Assembly: GCF_001642475.1 (NCBI RefSeq)
Contig: NW_019173934.1
Coordinates: 682,001 to 746,000, forward strand
Length of the DNA stretch: 64,000 nt
Direction of reading: 5' to 3'
DNA from: Fonsecaea monophora
Lineage: Eukaryota > Ascomycota > Eurotiomycetes > Chaetothyriales > Herpotrichiellaceae
Below the pieces are notes generated by a model. The model saw only the letters and a list, made by a program, of their open reading frames with translations, ran no database searches and was not told where the DNA came from. A program made the position numbers and the translations under genes. Positions 33,603-45,155 of the stretch are shown here, piece by piece; the stretch's first letter is position 1; every line of letters begins with the position of its first letter.

Positions 33603-35232
33603 ATGGGGTTTGCACAGCGCCTGTATAAACGCCTACCTGCACTTTACACGTCGCCTACTGTAGACGACTACAAGCATGAAAAGCCCAAGACGCTTTCGAG
33701 ATTATCCTTCTTCCGCAGGCGCATCCGGCTAAAAGGCAACTCGTCTATATCGATTCCATTGGGCTTCTTACTCCTTTTTCCCAGCTTGGTTGTCTTAATC
33801 ATCCTCATTCTCGTCATAAAACATCCTAACTCTCCGGGACGAATATTGGTCCCGGCTGGCACGCCTCCTTCAATACGGTATGCCCTCAGTCATCCCTCTT
33901 GTCCTGGTTGAATATTTCTTCTAACGCCTCAGCAGAAAAATAAGCGAAAAGCACGATCGAGTATTTGCGACGGGATGCCTGAACCCCGAAGACGCCGCGA
34001 AACAACCACGAGCCAACGCGGCTTTTGTTGTCCTTGCCCGGAATAAGGAGCTGGAAGGAGTCATTCAATCAATCAAAAGCATGGAAAGACATTTCAACCG
34101 ATGGTTCCATTATCCTTACGTTTTTCTCAATGATGGAGAATTTGAACAGGAATTCAAAGACACTGTCACCAACTACACAAGCTCCCCTGTGGAATTCGGC
34201 AAGATTGATCCTTCGATGTGGGGATATCCGGACTGGGTAGATCATGAAGTTGCAAAAGAGGGAATTCGCAAACAAGGAGACCTCGCAATCATGTATGGTG
34301 GCATGGAGAGCTACCATCACATGTGTCGCTTCTACTCGGGATTCTTCTACAAACACGAGCTGTTGGACAAGTACGAATGGTACTGGCGGCTGGAACCCGA
34401 AATCAAATACTTCTGCGATATCACCTACGATCCTTTCATTGAGATGGCCAAGGCCAACAAAACCTATGGTTTCACCATCGCCGTCAAGGAACTGAAGGAA
34501 ACTGTACCTAATATCTTTCGCTATGCCTCAGCTTACAAGCGCAAACACAACATCAAGTCTCAGGGTCTCTGGGAGATGTTTATCGAGCCCCAGCCTGAAA
34601 AGGAAGCTTCTGCGGACGACAGAAGAGCCAAGACACTGCCGAACGAGATCCTCCAGACCGAACCTGGCCATCAAAACATCGAGGACATCGACGGCGAAGC
34701 AATGGAGGGCGAGAAATATAACATGTGCCATTTCTGGAGCAATTTCGAGATTGCACGCTTGGACTGGTTCAGAAGCAAAGAGTACAATGACTTCTTTGAG
34801 ATGATGGACCGGAGCGGAGGATTCTGGATGGAAAGGGTGGGTTTTCCAGAACTATATCGTCGAACTACGCGTGAACTAACTTTGACACAGTGGGGAGATG
34901 CCCCGATACACTCTCTCGCGGCGGGAGCCCTCCTGGCTCCTCGTGATATCCACTATTTCCGCGACTTTGGCTATCGCCACACGACTATCCAGCACTGTCC
35001 CGCGAATGCGCCAGCCCGACAGCTGCCGAGAATCCCTTGGCTAGAAAAAACCACTGAGGATGAGAAGGAAAGACAAGAAGAAGACGAGTACTGGGCGACC
35101 CCAGATCCTCCCAAAGAAAACGGCGTCGGGTGTCGGTGTCGATGCGACACTGACATTCGAGACGTGGAAGGAAAAGAAGGGAGTTGTCTCGCCGAATGGG
35201 TAGAAGTCGCTGGTGGTTGGGCTTCCCCTTGA
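33603..35232 (+). CDS. GT15 alpha-1,2-mannosyltransferase (KTR/KRE2 family)
   Basis: A type II Golgi enzyme of about 505 aa that transfers mannose from GDP-mannose onto N- and O-linked glycans. Exons: 33603-33877, 33936-34836 and 34891-35232. A single signal-anchor helix (PLGFLLLFPSLVVLIILILV) follows a basic cytosolic tail. The catalytic domain has AAFVVLARNKELEGVIQSIK, the KTR signature YEWYWRLEPEIKYFCDITYD, and the nucleophile region NMCHFWSNFEIARLDWFRS. The 54-nt second intron (34837-34890) is in frame and free of stops. Removing it joins GGFWMER to WGDAPIHSLA, as in all family members. The first intron ends CAGCAG, so the acceptor may be 3932 or 3935 of the 30 kb block (33932 or 33935), adding or omitting one Arg. 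The Cys-rich end (VGCRCRCDTDIRD) is typical of Ktr4-like fungal forms. Confidence 0.93.
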
Positions 35233-36377
35233 CCGAAAAAGCTAAGGGCGGCACACAATTGGCAATGGTAGAGCAAGATGTTTTGATTAATGCATGGCAG
35301 CTTGGCGTTGGTGTCCTTCCATGAGATTTGAGAGACGCTACATTCTGGCGTCGGAACAGCACGGTCTGTGCCGTGTAAGGAATATCGGAATGACGCTTGG
35401 ATTCAGAGGCACACTGTCTGGGTTTGTTCTCAAGAGTACAGAACATATTACCTCGAGCATCTGAAAAAGCAGAGTGATGCAAGAAGAAAGGAAGAGCTGA
35501 AGAGACGAAGGAGATGTCGATTCAGCAAGGGAAGCCGACCTGAGAAGAAGGTACTGGCTATCAAGGCTGTTGGCATTCAGGGATGGACATCTTGCCGACT
35601 GCTGATGCTGACAGCACAGCTGGTGTCACGAGTTGCATTGGGGCCTGGGGCCGTTCTATAATTGGGTTAGGTTGGGCGAAGGTGGAAGAACCCATCCATA
35701 TACCCCATGGGATTGAAGTGTATGGTTGGGCTTGTGTGAATACAAAATATACCGCTTTAGCATACCAGCCAACGGAGGCGGATGATCCAAATGGAGACAA
35801 CAAGGCTGGAGCCTACTTGTATGTGCAGCCTTGCTTATCAAAGGTGGAGCTTGCAGAGAGGCACCCACGGCGCTACAGCGCCTAAAGGGCAAAGTGTAGC
35901 GTGGAGGGGCAGGAACCCAGGCGTCCGGCGTGCATGGGCGCGTCTGCGGGGTTCCTGCTTTTGTCTTATCCATCATTGCCTGGCATCGACCTTGGATACA
36001 CTGTTTGGTGCCTAACTACCCTCTGCCTGCCTCCATTCTCTCCCAACCAACTGCTTTAGACTGCTTCTATCTCCCTGTCAATGTGAACCTTCCCTTCAAC
36101 GCTCTCATGTACCCAAACTGATGACCGTACACTGCCTGAACCGGACTCGTCCCACTGCCCACGCAGAATCACCTGGTCCCGGGTCTCATTCGTTGAACCA
36201 CGGAATTGAACGACCCAATCCATCAGAAGTCGCAACACTGTTGAGACCTCCGGGAAGGAGTTCTGGAGCATTTTCACCTCTAGTAGTAGGTTCACTGCAA
36301 GACATCGTTCCGTTCTCCATCGACCGGCCCAGAGGATCATATCCCTGGCATCGTCTCCTGTGCACGCATGGCACAAT
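35233..36377. other. intergenic, GT15 to orphan membrane protein
   Basis: About 1.1 kb. Frames of up to 100 codons near 35.4-35.9 kb have no recognisable domain and no splice support. The rest is promoter and leader of the next gene. Confidence 0.5.
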
Positions 36378-38888
36378 ATGACTGACATGTTTGAGCACAA
36401 CCGCAGCACGACCTTTCGAAACGAAGTGGCACCGTCTTCACCCCCCGCAGACACTGCTTCACACCAGTTCGACCTCAGATATCCGGAGATTCCCCTACAT
36501 CTCTCACTTGACTCTCTGCTCGAACATTCGTCCTCCTCCTCTTCCAACTCCATAAGAACCATCGGTACGATGCCACCGCCTGAACCCGACCAGAGTTCCC
36601 TAGACGACAGCTGGGCCTCCCTTGCGGACGCTGAGTCCTCGAATGAAGACGACCTGCAATCCGAGCATACCGACGTGGGATCTCTCCTAGATGTGCATAG
36701 TTCAGATGATATCCAGAGCGTTTCTGATGAAGTCCCTATCCACGACGATGCCTTATCAGATGGAGATGGCCTCGAAGACACTCTCACTGAAGATTTAAGC
36801 CGACAACCCATCCTAAATTCCCCTCCTGAGCGAGAATATGTCTGGCATCAGCAGCCCCTTTTCCTTCCCAACGCAGTCTGTTCGGAACAGGACATGAATC
36901 AAGATGTCAAGGGTCCCATCGACACATTTACAACCATTCGACCTCTCTCTGAAGGAGAGGCTCGAAGGCTGCCTCATGGTGGTCAAAGAGATGGAGAAAT
37001 GCCGAGATGCTTCAGCGTTATTCGAATGCCTACATTGGAAAGTGGTCTAGACTTGGACGTCCATAACTACTTTAAGGTTCTCCTACTGGGCCACCATGTT
37101 GAACAATTCAAGCCAGAACTTCAGAGAAAACTCGGGGATGTTTTAGTATCGCGGCCTATGGCATCCCATAATCTCAGTCCAACCTCTGTTTCGAGGTATC
37201 ATCTGGTACCGAACACTTTTGGGCCTGGAGCAGAACCAGATTTCGCCGACCTTATTGCAATCGACAAACTGATTGACTTTGAATGTTATGATCTGGTTCA
37301 GTCATCCAGTGGTCTCGGCCAGCAGGAACAGTTGACGCTTCGCAACAGCCAAACACGCTCAGAAATTGGTTCATTGTGGAGTGGCTCTAGATTTGTGGTG
37401 GACAACCCTCGATGGACTCTTCCGGATCTTGCAATCATTTGCGTTCATCTCGACGATGCGGGTAACATGAACAGTTCCAGTCGCAACATGATTTCCTTTG
37501 TGGAAAGACAGGGCATACCTAAGGTCCTGATCCGAATGGATCGGGGCTTGGAAGGCGATTATCGAGGCTGTGTGACATCCGATTCTCTACACGAATGTAT
37601 TGAGACGATACCTCTGCGCTCATGGTCGGTGCAGCACAAGATCTCCCCACAGTTACCACTGGACATGGCGGCATTCTTGAACTTGGATGCTGCAGCCCTC
37701 AACAAACACATTGCGTATGTTGTTTCGATCGCTGAGAGAGCTCGTGTTGCCGAGATCGATGGCTTGAACTCCTTGTCGAAAGAACCTAACGAGAAATCTC
37801 CAACCAAAACCTGCCTGCTCCCACAAGTCAGTGCTTCATTCATTAAGAATGTTTTCATCGTCCTATGGATCGTCGGCGTGTACAGCTTTCTGGGCTTCCG
37901 ATTATGGCCGATATTGTCGGACCCAACCTCGGGTGTAATTCCCGGTGACATTGTTGCCAGTTTCACCGCAAAAGAACAACCACCTTCAGCAGGAAGGGAA
38001 CTATCTATGTCGACATCCGCAACTTTTGCTGACTGTTCAAAGGAGGAAAATCATGCTGCTCAACAACTGCTAGACATTGCTTCGCTTAACGTTGTCCCTG
38101 CTGTTGCAGATGACGCACTACATTTCCAAGTCGGGGTCGCAGGGGAAGGTCAATTGCTAGTCAAATTGCCCAAGGTCGCTTTGAGTCGCAAGAAGCGCTC
38201 TCCCTTGTCGATTGAGCTCAAGCGCAAGAACCAGACCGTCCCTGCAACTGTACAGGAGCTCTTTGAAGGGGTTTTCCGTGTCCAATTGCAGCCATATGAT
38301 GCTTATGGCGATATTGAAGTCAACCTGACCATCAGGAAACCTCAAATCAGCGAACTGATCACTGTCTCCTTTGGCCCTCAACCGGCTTCCGAATATCAGC
38401 ATTTCAAGGCACTATTTGGCATGTTGAGCGGACGTGCCCAAGAGACGGCGAGCAGCGTTTTTGATTCCTGGAAGGCAGTGCGAGAAGGACAAGTCATGGA
38501 TGCTTTCAGTTCTTTTCCGAAGCTTGCTAGCGCCGGAAGTCAGGGACAGAAGTTGCTCAATAGAGCATGGCATTTTTTGAACATGTCGGCATTTGCCGAT
38601 TTCCAGTCATGGTTGAGAACGGAAACAAATATTCTACACGGTGATGTGGTGCGCATGACGCAGCACTACGCTCTTCCAGGTAAGAGGTTTAGCGACATGC
38701 TGTCCGACAGACTCTCGAACGCTCGCCTGGCGTTATTTGATATGGCTGAGGCCGTTGATATTCAGCGATTTTCACCGCCCATTGGCAAGAAAGCCATTCT
38801 TCGCCAGCTAGCCGCTGCACAAGAAAGAGCAAAGCAGATTGTGACCAAGGCAGCAAGAAAAGTTCGTGCGTCAAAAGCACAGGCCTAA
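36378..38888 (+). CDS. uncharacterised single-pass membrane protein, 836 aa
   Basis: I do not recognise this gene. It is one exon with its first ATG at 36378 (a second ATG three codons on at 36387). The N-terminal 170 residues are acidic and Ser/Asp-rich, probably disordered. A folded region at about 225-400 begins YFKVLLLGHHVEQFKPELQR, a hydrophobic strand ending in Gly. It later has LPDLAIICVHLDD and then GIPKVLIRMDRGLEGDYRG. The order strand-LG, DLAIICVHLDD, IPKVLIRMD resembles a small GTPase without the P-loop GKS/T. One strong membrane helix lies at about residues 488-512 (FIVLWIVGVYSFLGFRLWPI). After it, residues 575-675 look beta-rich (HFQVGVAGEGQLLVKLPKVA, FRVQLQPYDAYGDIEVNLTI), and the C-terminus is helical and basic. 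The integrity of the long frame argues strongly that it is a real gene. Confidence 0.85.
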   Translation: MTDMFEHNRSTTFRNEVAPSSPPADTASHQFDLRYPEIPLHLSLDSLLEHSSSSSSNSIRTIGTMPPPEPDQSSLDDSWASLADAESSNEDDLQSEHTDVGSLLDVHSSDDIQSVSDEVPIHDDALSDGDGLEDTLTEDLSRQPILNSPPEREYVWHQQPLFLPNAVCSEQDMNQDVKGPIDTFTTIRPLSEGEARRLPHGGQRDGEMPRCFSVIRMPTLESGLDLDVHNYFKVLLLGHHVEQFKPELQRKLGDVLVSRPMASHNLSPTSVSRYHLVPNTFGPGAEPDFADLIAIDKLIDFECYDLVQSSSGLGQQEQLTLRNSQTRSEIGSLWSGSRFVVDNPRWTLPDLAIICVHLDDAGNMNSSSRNMISFVERQGIPKVLIRMDRGLEGDYRGCVTSDSLHECIETIPLRSWSVQHKISPQLPLDMAAFLNLDAAALNKHIAYVVSIAERARVAEIDGLNSLSKEPNEKSPTKTCLLPQVSASFIKNVFIVLWIVGVYSFLGFRLWPILSDPTSGVIPGDIVASFTAKEQPPSAGRELSMSTSATFADCSKEENHAAQQLLDIASLNVVPAVADDALHFQVGVAGEGQLLVKLPKVALSRKKRSPLSIELKRKNQTVPATVQELFEGVFRVQLQPYDAYGDIEVNLTIRKPQISELITVSFGPQPASEYQHFKALFGMLSGRAQETASSVFDSWKAVREGQVMDAFSSFPKLASAGSQGQKLLNRAWHFLNMSAFADFQSWLRTETNILHGDVVRMTQHYALPGKRFSDMLSDRLSNARLALFDMAEAVDIQRFSPPIGKKAILRQLAAAQERAKQIVTKAARKVRASKAQA

Positions 38889-39708
38889 TCCCGTATTGTG
38901 GCGAGCAGCGAATGGCATGACTGGTAGCGGCGTTTGAAGAATATCCATATTTGTATGCATGGGACAAACACCAGGAGAGCTTCATGGGTCGGTTCAGGGT
39001 GGTTGGGTAGGCGGCGAGTGACTGGCGATTTGGGGCAAGGATGTCACCGGCTGAGGGACAATGTGCTGGTTATGAGCAACGAAATATACCCAGAGAGATT
39101 AGCAGTTGAACATGCTGGTGTTCAGCGAACACATCGAATGGACCAGGCATTATTTGAGCTTTATTCGATATTTATTGTCTGCCGGAGCTGCGTGCTCGTT
39201 AACCAAGTATCTGTATACATATTGAGAGAGCCTCGCAAGACTGGTCAACGAGGCTGACGGGTGTTGCTATTTCAGGGTGGTGCACCGATAACTTTGCACT
39301 AACCAATTTAGGAAAGGCCGTGTTTGGCCCCAGTCAGAGCCTTGTTTCGGACCTTTCGTTGCCCTAGAATCAACCACCACCACCACCACAACCTGCTCCT
39401 CCACTCGCTGAGACCTCATCTTCGTTTCTTGACATTGTTACACTTTCCCCTGTCATTCTCTAACCTCAATCCGTCTCTCTTTATCGTACAGTAAGCGCGT
39501 CAGTTGTTTCTACAGCCTCACTATCTGTCGCCTCCTGTTGCTCTCCGCCAACCCCTTGGGACGATTCCCACCCATTACGACATCTATCCTCACTCCGCTT
39601 GATTGCCCGCTACAATACACCTGATTCTTGCCTGTGGGATTTGGTATTGAGCCTTGTGTTATCTCGAAACTCCCTCGAATTCGCCTGCCCGAGCGCACTT
39701 GGCCCAAG
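38889..39708. other. intergenic, orphan gene to CHS7
   Basis: About 820 bases including the CHS7 leader, which is C/T-rich with a CCA repeat (about 39370-39388). In-frame codons extend upstream of the CHS7 ATG but without a plausible earlier start. No other gene. Confidence 0.55.
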
Positions 39709-41036
39709 ATGGGCTTCGGGTCCTTCGAGTCGATATGCAGACAATCTGCGCTACCTCTTTGTTACATCCTGGGTCCTCCCGCCGAGTTTACAGCAGCTAG
39801 AAACCCTGTCCTGCTGCCGGGATGCAGTGCGCGATCCATCGAACTAGGCAACACGATCATTTTCCAAGCCGCCACCGACTTTGCCCATATTGCCGCCCTC
39901 TTCATGACCGCCATTATGATCTTCCACGTCCGATCTAAATTCACCGCGGTCGGGAGAAAAGAGATTTTGACATTCTTTTACATATACAGCCTATTGACCA
40001 TCGTCAGCCTGGTGCTAGACGCAGGCGTGATCCAGGCAACGACTGGGAGTGCCTATCCCTGGTTCGTGGCGGTGCAGAATGGCCTGGCCACCGCGTTGTG
40101 CACGAGTCTGTTGATCAATGGGTTTGTTGGGTTTCAGCTGTACGAGGACGGGACCACACTCTCGGTTTGGCTGCTGCGACTCGTCAGTCTGGTCATGTTC
40201 ATTATCAGCTTCGCTGTCAGTCTGCTCACTTTCAAGAACTGGGCCGGGTTGTCGCCGACCAACACGACGGGGCTTTTCATCGTTCTGTACATCATCAACG
40301 CCATCTTTCTCGCGGTATATTTTGTCATGCAGGTCATCCTTGTTGTCAACACTTTGCAGGATCGGTGGCCACTAGGTGACCTCGCTTTCGGAGCATTTTT
40401 TTTCATTATCGGCCAAGTCATCCTATATGTGTTTGGCAAGAGAATCTGCGAGGGTATTAGCCACTATCTGGACGGCCTGTTCTTCGCCACAGTATGTAAC
40501 CTACTGGGAGTCATGATGGTGTACAAGGTAAATGATCCGTCAAACATGGCCAAATTGATTCATATGTGCTAACGTGCGACTTTTAGTACTGGGACAGCAT
40601 CACTAGAGAAGATCTCGAATTCAGTGTCGGCACAAAGCAAGGCCATTGGGACGTCAAAGAAGCCCTCCTCGACCCTTCGAGTGAAGACTACCGAACGAGT
40701 CTTTATGGAGGTGGTAACGCCCCTACAGGGAGGGAATCCGTGTACGATGCCAGCAGCATGAGCATGGACTATGCGCCGCAAGTACCGGCGCACTTTCATC
40801 AACATCCTTCGATTGGCCACCAATACGGCAGCCAGCAGTCTCACGGACAGAGTCACCACTACTCTTCAAGCCGAGATCGGTTGTCGGCCTATGGACATTT
40901 GACTGAAGGAAGACAAAGTTATGGAGACATCAGACGACTGGGGAACTATGAGGACTACTCGGAGGCGCAGACGCAGCGTTCGGGACTGAGGAGCCGTGAC
41001 GGCGCGAGAGAACGGGAAAGGGAATACGCCTATTGA
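39709..41036 (+). CDS. chs7: chitin synthase export chaperone Chs7
   Basis: A membrane protein of 422 aa in exons 39709-40527 and 40587-41036; the 59-nt intron is phase 0 (MMVYK joined to YWDSITREDLEF). Chs7 is an ER protein required for folding and exit of class IV chitin synthase (yeast Chs3). Family marks are the N-terminus MGFGSFESICRQSALPLCYI, the Cys-containing loop LLPGCSARSIELGNTIIFQ, and ISHYLDGLFFATVCNLLGVM. Seven hydrophobic helices are visible. The tail after the last helix is long, His/Ser/Gln/Arg-rich (about 130 residues) and longer than in yeast. The ATG at 39709 aligns with the conserved start; an upstream in-frame stretch from about 39628 is unlike the family. Confidence 0.94.
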
Positions 41037-41810
41037 CACGGAGTTGTCTGTATCTTTGCAGGCGCTCGAGCGAGAGGTGATTGACCCCTTCCCGCCTTGG
41101 GCCATTGTAGTTGTGGGTGGTAGATATTTCCATCACACTTTTGTCGTGGTCCGAGCGGGTTGAATTTTTTTGTTGATGTGAAGGAGCTTGACGCAATCAA
41201 TACATATAATAAAATAGACAGCCAGCTTCCTTTTTGGAACATGGCGCTAATGAGATGAATCAAGACATGGACGCGAGGATTGGCGAAAGGCGAAAGGCGA
41301 AAGGCCAATGGGAGAAAAAACGAGGAACATGACCTACCTGGTAGTAAGTAAGTAAGTAGTATTATTCTATGTATCTATACATCTGCAAGTATTTTTTTGT
41401 CAGTCCCCCGGGTTCGGCTGGAGTGAGGGAGGAAGAACTAGACAGCCAGTCAGTCAGTCATTCATTCAGTCATTCGTGGTGGTTGAGAGGGTGTCGATAT
41501 ACGTATTGCCTAGTATATATGTATAGTAGGTATCTACTCTGTTTGGAGTCATGCGTGGGAGACGAATTTCGCCATGTGAGCCTCCCTACCCTCTCCCTCG
41601 GCCCATCTCCCTCACTCACACCACTCACACTTTTCATACTTCATGCTTCATTGTAGTCGTCAAATTCCATTGCCACCCACTACCATTCCCTGCCCCTTGC
41701 CAGCCAGCTCTCACAACCAGCCAGCCAGCCGCATTGCATCTCCTCGGTTGTGAAATCCACCGGAAAACACACCCTTTCCCTTATAACGTGCCCTCTCCTG
41801 CCGCCGGATT
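41037..41810. other. convergent intergenic, CHS7 / MBL hydrolase, with simple repeats
   Basis: About 770 bases between two 3' ends, dense in short tandem repeats: 3 x GGCGAAA at 41282-41302, a GTAA/AGTA run at 41343-41356, CAGT/CATT runs at 41447-41476 and CAGC runs near 41718-41730. No gene recognised. Confidence 0.6.
41282..41302. repeat. 3 x 7-bp tandem repeat GGCGAAA
   Basis: Three perfect heptamer copies in the convergent CHS7/MBL intergenic region. No function inferred. Confidence 0.85.
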
Positions 41811-43127
41811 TCACCTGACGTGGAATTGAAACTCGTCCCCCCGGTCGAGGTAGACGACTTTGTCGGAAAGGCCGGCCTTGGTGATGGCGTCCTTGAAGTC
41901 CGAGAGCGGGGAGAGGAAGACGTCGTAATCACTGCGTACAACATAAAAAAAGAGGGGGTTGAGACCGTTAGTTTCTTCAATCCAAGAGAGTGGATGGATG
42001 GGACAATCTCTCTCCACTTGTATGTGATGGACTTTCAGCTCGGGCGCTTCAAAGTCCCAGTTCGATGGGATGAAGGGGGTTCTTTCCGATGAAGGCAAAA
42101 ACACGGCTGGAAGTGAAGAGAGAGGAACAGCCCTCGCCTGCTGTCTTGTGCAGACACAACAAAACTCCTCGTAAAAGAAAATCGAGACTTACTCGTAATG
42201 AATCGGCACTGTAACCTCCGGTTGCACCAGCTTCACCAACTTGACCCCTTGTTCGGCGTCCATGGTAACCATCAGCAAGGGCATATGCGGACCCGGTACG
42301 GTGGTCCCGCCCAAATGAATCAGCATCAGATCAATCGGTTTACCCGCGTGAGTGTAGAGCTCAGGGATCTTCTCCAGCTCAGAGACATAGAGCGTGTCGC
42401 CCGAGATGTAAATCCGATACCCGCACTCGAAGTCGGAGCCTGGCCCAGAGGCTGACGAGTCTCCGGTGTATCCGAGTTCGAGCATCCAGCCGTTGGTGGG
42501 TGGGATCGCCCCGAGGATGTCGTTCGCTTTGGCGACGAGGCCGTCCCCGACGTGCTTGCCGGGCATCCCCGTCACGCGAAGCTGCGCTTGTCTCTTGGGT
42601 ATAGAGGACGGGGTGACATTCACTAATGTACTCTCCCACGCGTCAAGGGGTTGCACTGCTGTGAAGGCTTCACCGTGTCCTTTGTGTGTCAAGTGCTTGT
42701 GTGCGTGGGGGGTGGTGAGAATGGGCAAGTCCCGACGTAGTGAAGCTTCGACCACCTGGTCAAAATGGTCGGCATGATAATGCGACAAGAGGACAAGGTC
42801 AATATGCGGCAAGTCGTGCAAATCGACCGCCGGGTTCGTCTTGCGGGTGCCCCTTACACCGGGGCCCAGGTGGACGTGGTCACCAGCATGTAAGAAGTTG
42901 GGATCTGTCATGAGTCGCAGACCCTCCCACTCCAAAATTGTGGTTGCCGTCCCGACAAAGAACAGCGAGGCATTGGTCCCAGCCGACTCCGCCGAGGTTT
43001 GTGGAGGATATGTCTGGCTTGACTTGGCGGGAGGGAGATGTTCCTTCAACGTCGCTCCTTGAGCAGCATTTCTGATAGGACTTTGTTTCTTGGAGGTGTC
43101 GATGGTGATGCTCGCCTCGGGGGCCAT
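41811..43127 (-). CDS. metallo-beta-lactamase-fold hydrolase (UlaG/NAPE-PLD-like)
   Basis: A protein of 351 aa; minus-strand exons 43127-42193 and 41931-41811, with a 261-nt intron that is long for this window. The zinc-binding motif HxHxDH is intact at H116, H118, D120, H121 (LLSHYHADHFDQ). Further metal ligands are likely H in TGMPGKHVG, D in YRIYISGDTLYVSE and H in VPIHYDDYD, the last rebuilt exactly by the splice. The N-terminal strand SLFFVGTATTILEWEGLRLM and TDPNFLHAGDHVHLG resemble the L-ascorbate-lactonase/NAPE-PLD branch of the superfamily. The substrate is unknown. The ATG at 43127 was chosen over 43154 because the extra nine residues come from a region of CA repeat. No targeting signal; probably cytosolic. 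Confidence 0.88.
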
Positions 43128-43142
43128 TGTAGGTGTAGACTT

Positions 43143-43158
43143 ACACACACACACACAC
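43143..43158. repeat. (AC)8 dinucleotide repeat
   Basis: Eight perfect AC units just upstream of the MBL-fold gene start codon (gene on the minus strand), within its probable 5' leader. Confidence 0.85.
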
Positions 43159-45134
43159 GCAGGATCTTGGATATGCGATGCTCGAGGTCGTGTCTAGTCG
43201 TCTTTGATAGATGCCGCGACTGTAAACAAAACATCGAACCCGGAGCCCAAGTGATTTGACTGCATTTAGAATGACGCTGGCATGACGACACGTGCAGGAA
43301 ACGAACTCCGAGTCGCCCGCTTCCACCTGTAGACAGTTGGATTGAGTAAGGATAGACTTCCTAATGAAGCCCCGAAGACTTGCTTCTTCAGGTCTAGGGG
43401 GTGTACTGGGGGGGAAGCAACTGGATATCTCGGTATCCGTGTAAGGTATGTTGCAGCCTACCTTTTTGGATAGAACAGGCAATGGGGTTCGGAGTAAAGA
43501 TTTCGCAGCAGCTGGACCCCGAAGACTCGTCTGGTACTTCCAGAAAGACTAGCACAGACTCTTCTTGGGCGAGCTTGACTCTGGATATCACTAGACATGC
43601 GGCCAGCGACATCCACTCAAACAATACTGGGTGACTGTGAGGCGAGCAGAGCCCAGGTTTCGTGGAAGGATGGATGGCACTGCAAAAAGTCCTTAATATC
43701 GCATCACAATGTCTGCGAATTCGCAATGCCCTCCTCCCGAGAAGCGAAGGCCTGATACCAGACAGACAACTCATTATCCGCAATGGTCTTGTCAAAAGCA
43801 TGGCGATCGACTGAGCATATGATGTGGTAACAGCTTTGTGGGATAAGAGTCATAATCAGAAGAGTCTTTTCACTGACACAGACATTGAGTGTTAACCACT
43901 GGGGATATGTCGAATGTGTTTGTTCGGACTTGTCATCCCTCTCATCGATACGAGTGAAGGAGGTTGTCTGTGGAGAGATCCATGCACGATGCACACCCAG
44001 ACGGCGACAAGCAAACAGGATCTGTAGATCGTGCGGGTGACGAGATGAAGCAACCCGCTTTGGGCACAAATATTTCTCACCAAGGTTGGAACAACTTGTC
44101 TTCGGGCATTCTCCTCACCCAGAACGTCGAAGCAACGCCGGCATTGGAGTGGCACCAATTCAGAGCTGGTGTCACTTATCTAGATTCTTAGTGCACAAAT
44201 AGAATCTTCGAAATAGAAGTATCTCAGATCTAGAAATGAGCACTGCCATTAGGAGGTATAATGCTTAACACACGAGTTCGTCACAGGGGTGGTCCAGATC
44301 TTCTTAGAGATATCCAGGCCAAATCAGGAATATCATAGGAACGCATAGTCGGGTATGGATTGTGAATAGATCCTAGTCCATGTGAGGTGCTGTACCACAG
44401 GCAAACATGTGTGTGCAAGACGCCCTCACGTGAACTTCTCTGGACACAGCCTTTCAGTCTGGAAGAATTCTCCAGGCCCTCAAAGAGGCGAAGAAACGAG
44501 GAGGGTACGCCATGAAGGTGTCTCAACATCTAAGTGGTCAGAAACATAGTCGTGCAAAAGGCCTCTGGTTACCAAGCCATTAGAGGTGACTTGAGCTGTG
44601 GAGTTGAGAAGCAGGGTAGCAGTGAGCCGTCACCTCTGGGTCGGCATATCTCCAAGCAAAGGTCTCTCCTTTGGGACTTTCTCGAAACAGTATTCAATGC
44701 ACAGAAAACCAACAGTGGCGAGAATATGGCTGGATTCAGACCAGACGAGGTCTGGGTTCATTCTGGAGAGCTGCAAGTCAATATCAAAAGGTTCTCTTCG
44801 GCTGCTGTGACGGATCGTTGAATGATACCGTCGCAGTGTGGGCCAGCAGGAAGGCCTGATGATGAGTGATGCCGTCGTTCAATCCCGTCGTGCAGGCGGA
44901 TCATCGCCCTTCCAGACAGAAAGAACCGGCCACAATCAAGAACGACACGGTAAGCATTCCACCAGTGCTCCGGGCAGAACAAGATCCTTGGCGAGCAGAG
45001 CCTTTGAAGACATCCTCTGTCCAACTCACATTAGGTCTCCACCGAGACCGCGTTGGTGGAACCAAAGAATAGGGTGACCGTGGTCGGAAGAAGCGAGCCC
45101 GTCAACTTGAGAACGAGGTATACTCCGTACTCGT

Positions 45135-45155
45135 AGTGAAGCATTTCGCTTCACT
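45135..45155. repeat. hairpin AGTGAAGC-attTC-GCTTCACT
   Basis: Perfect eight-base arms with a five-base loop. The first base is shared with the TACTCGTA copy at 45128-45135, which itself overlaps TACTCCGTA at 45121. Confidence 0.75.

Noticed and set aside
43210..43250. GGGTTCGATG on the minus strand as a possible tRNA T-loop
   Set aside because: No cloverleaf can be folded around it by eye.
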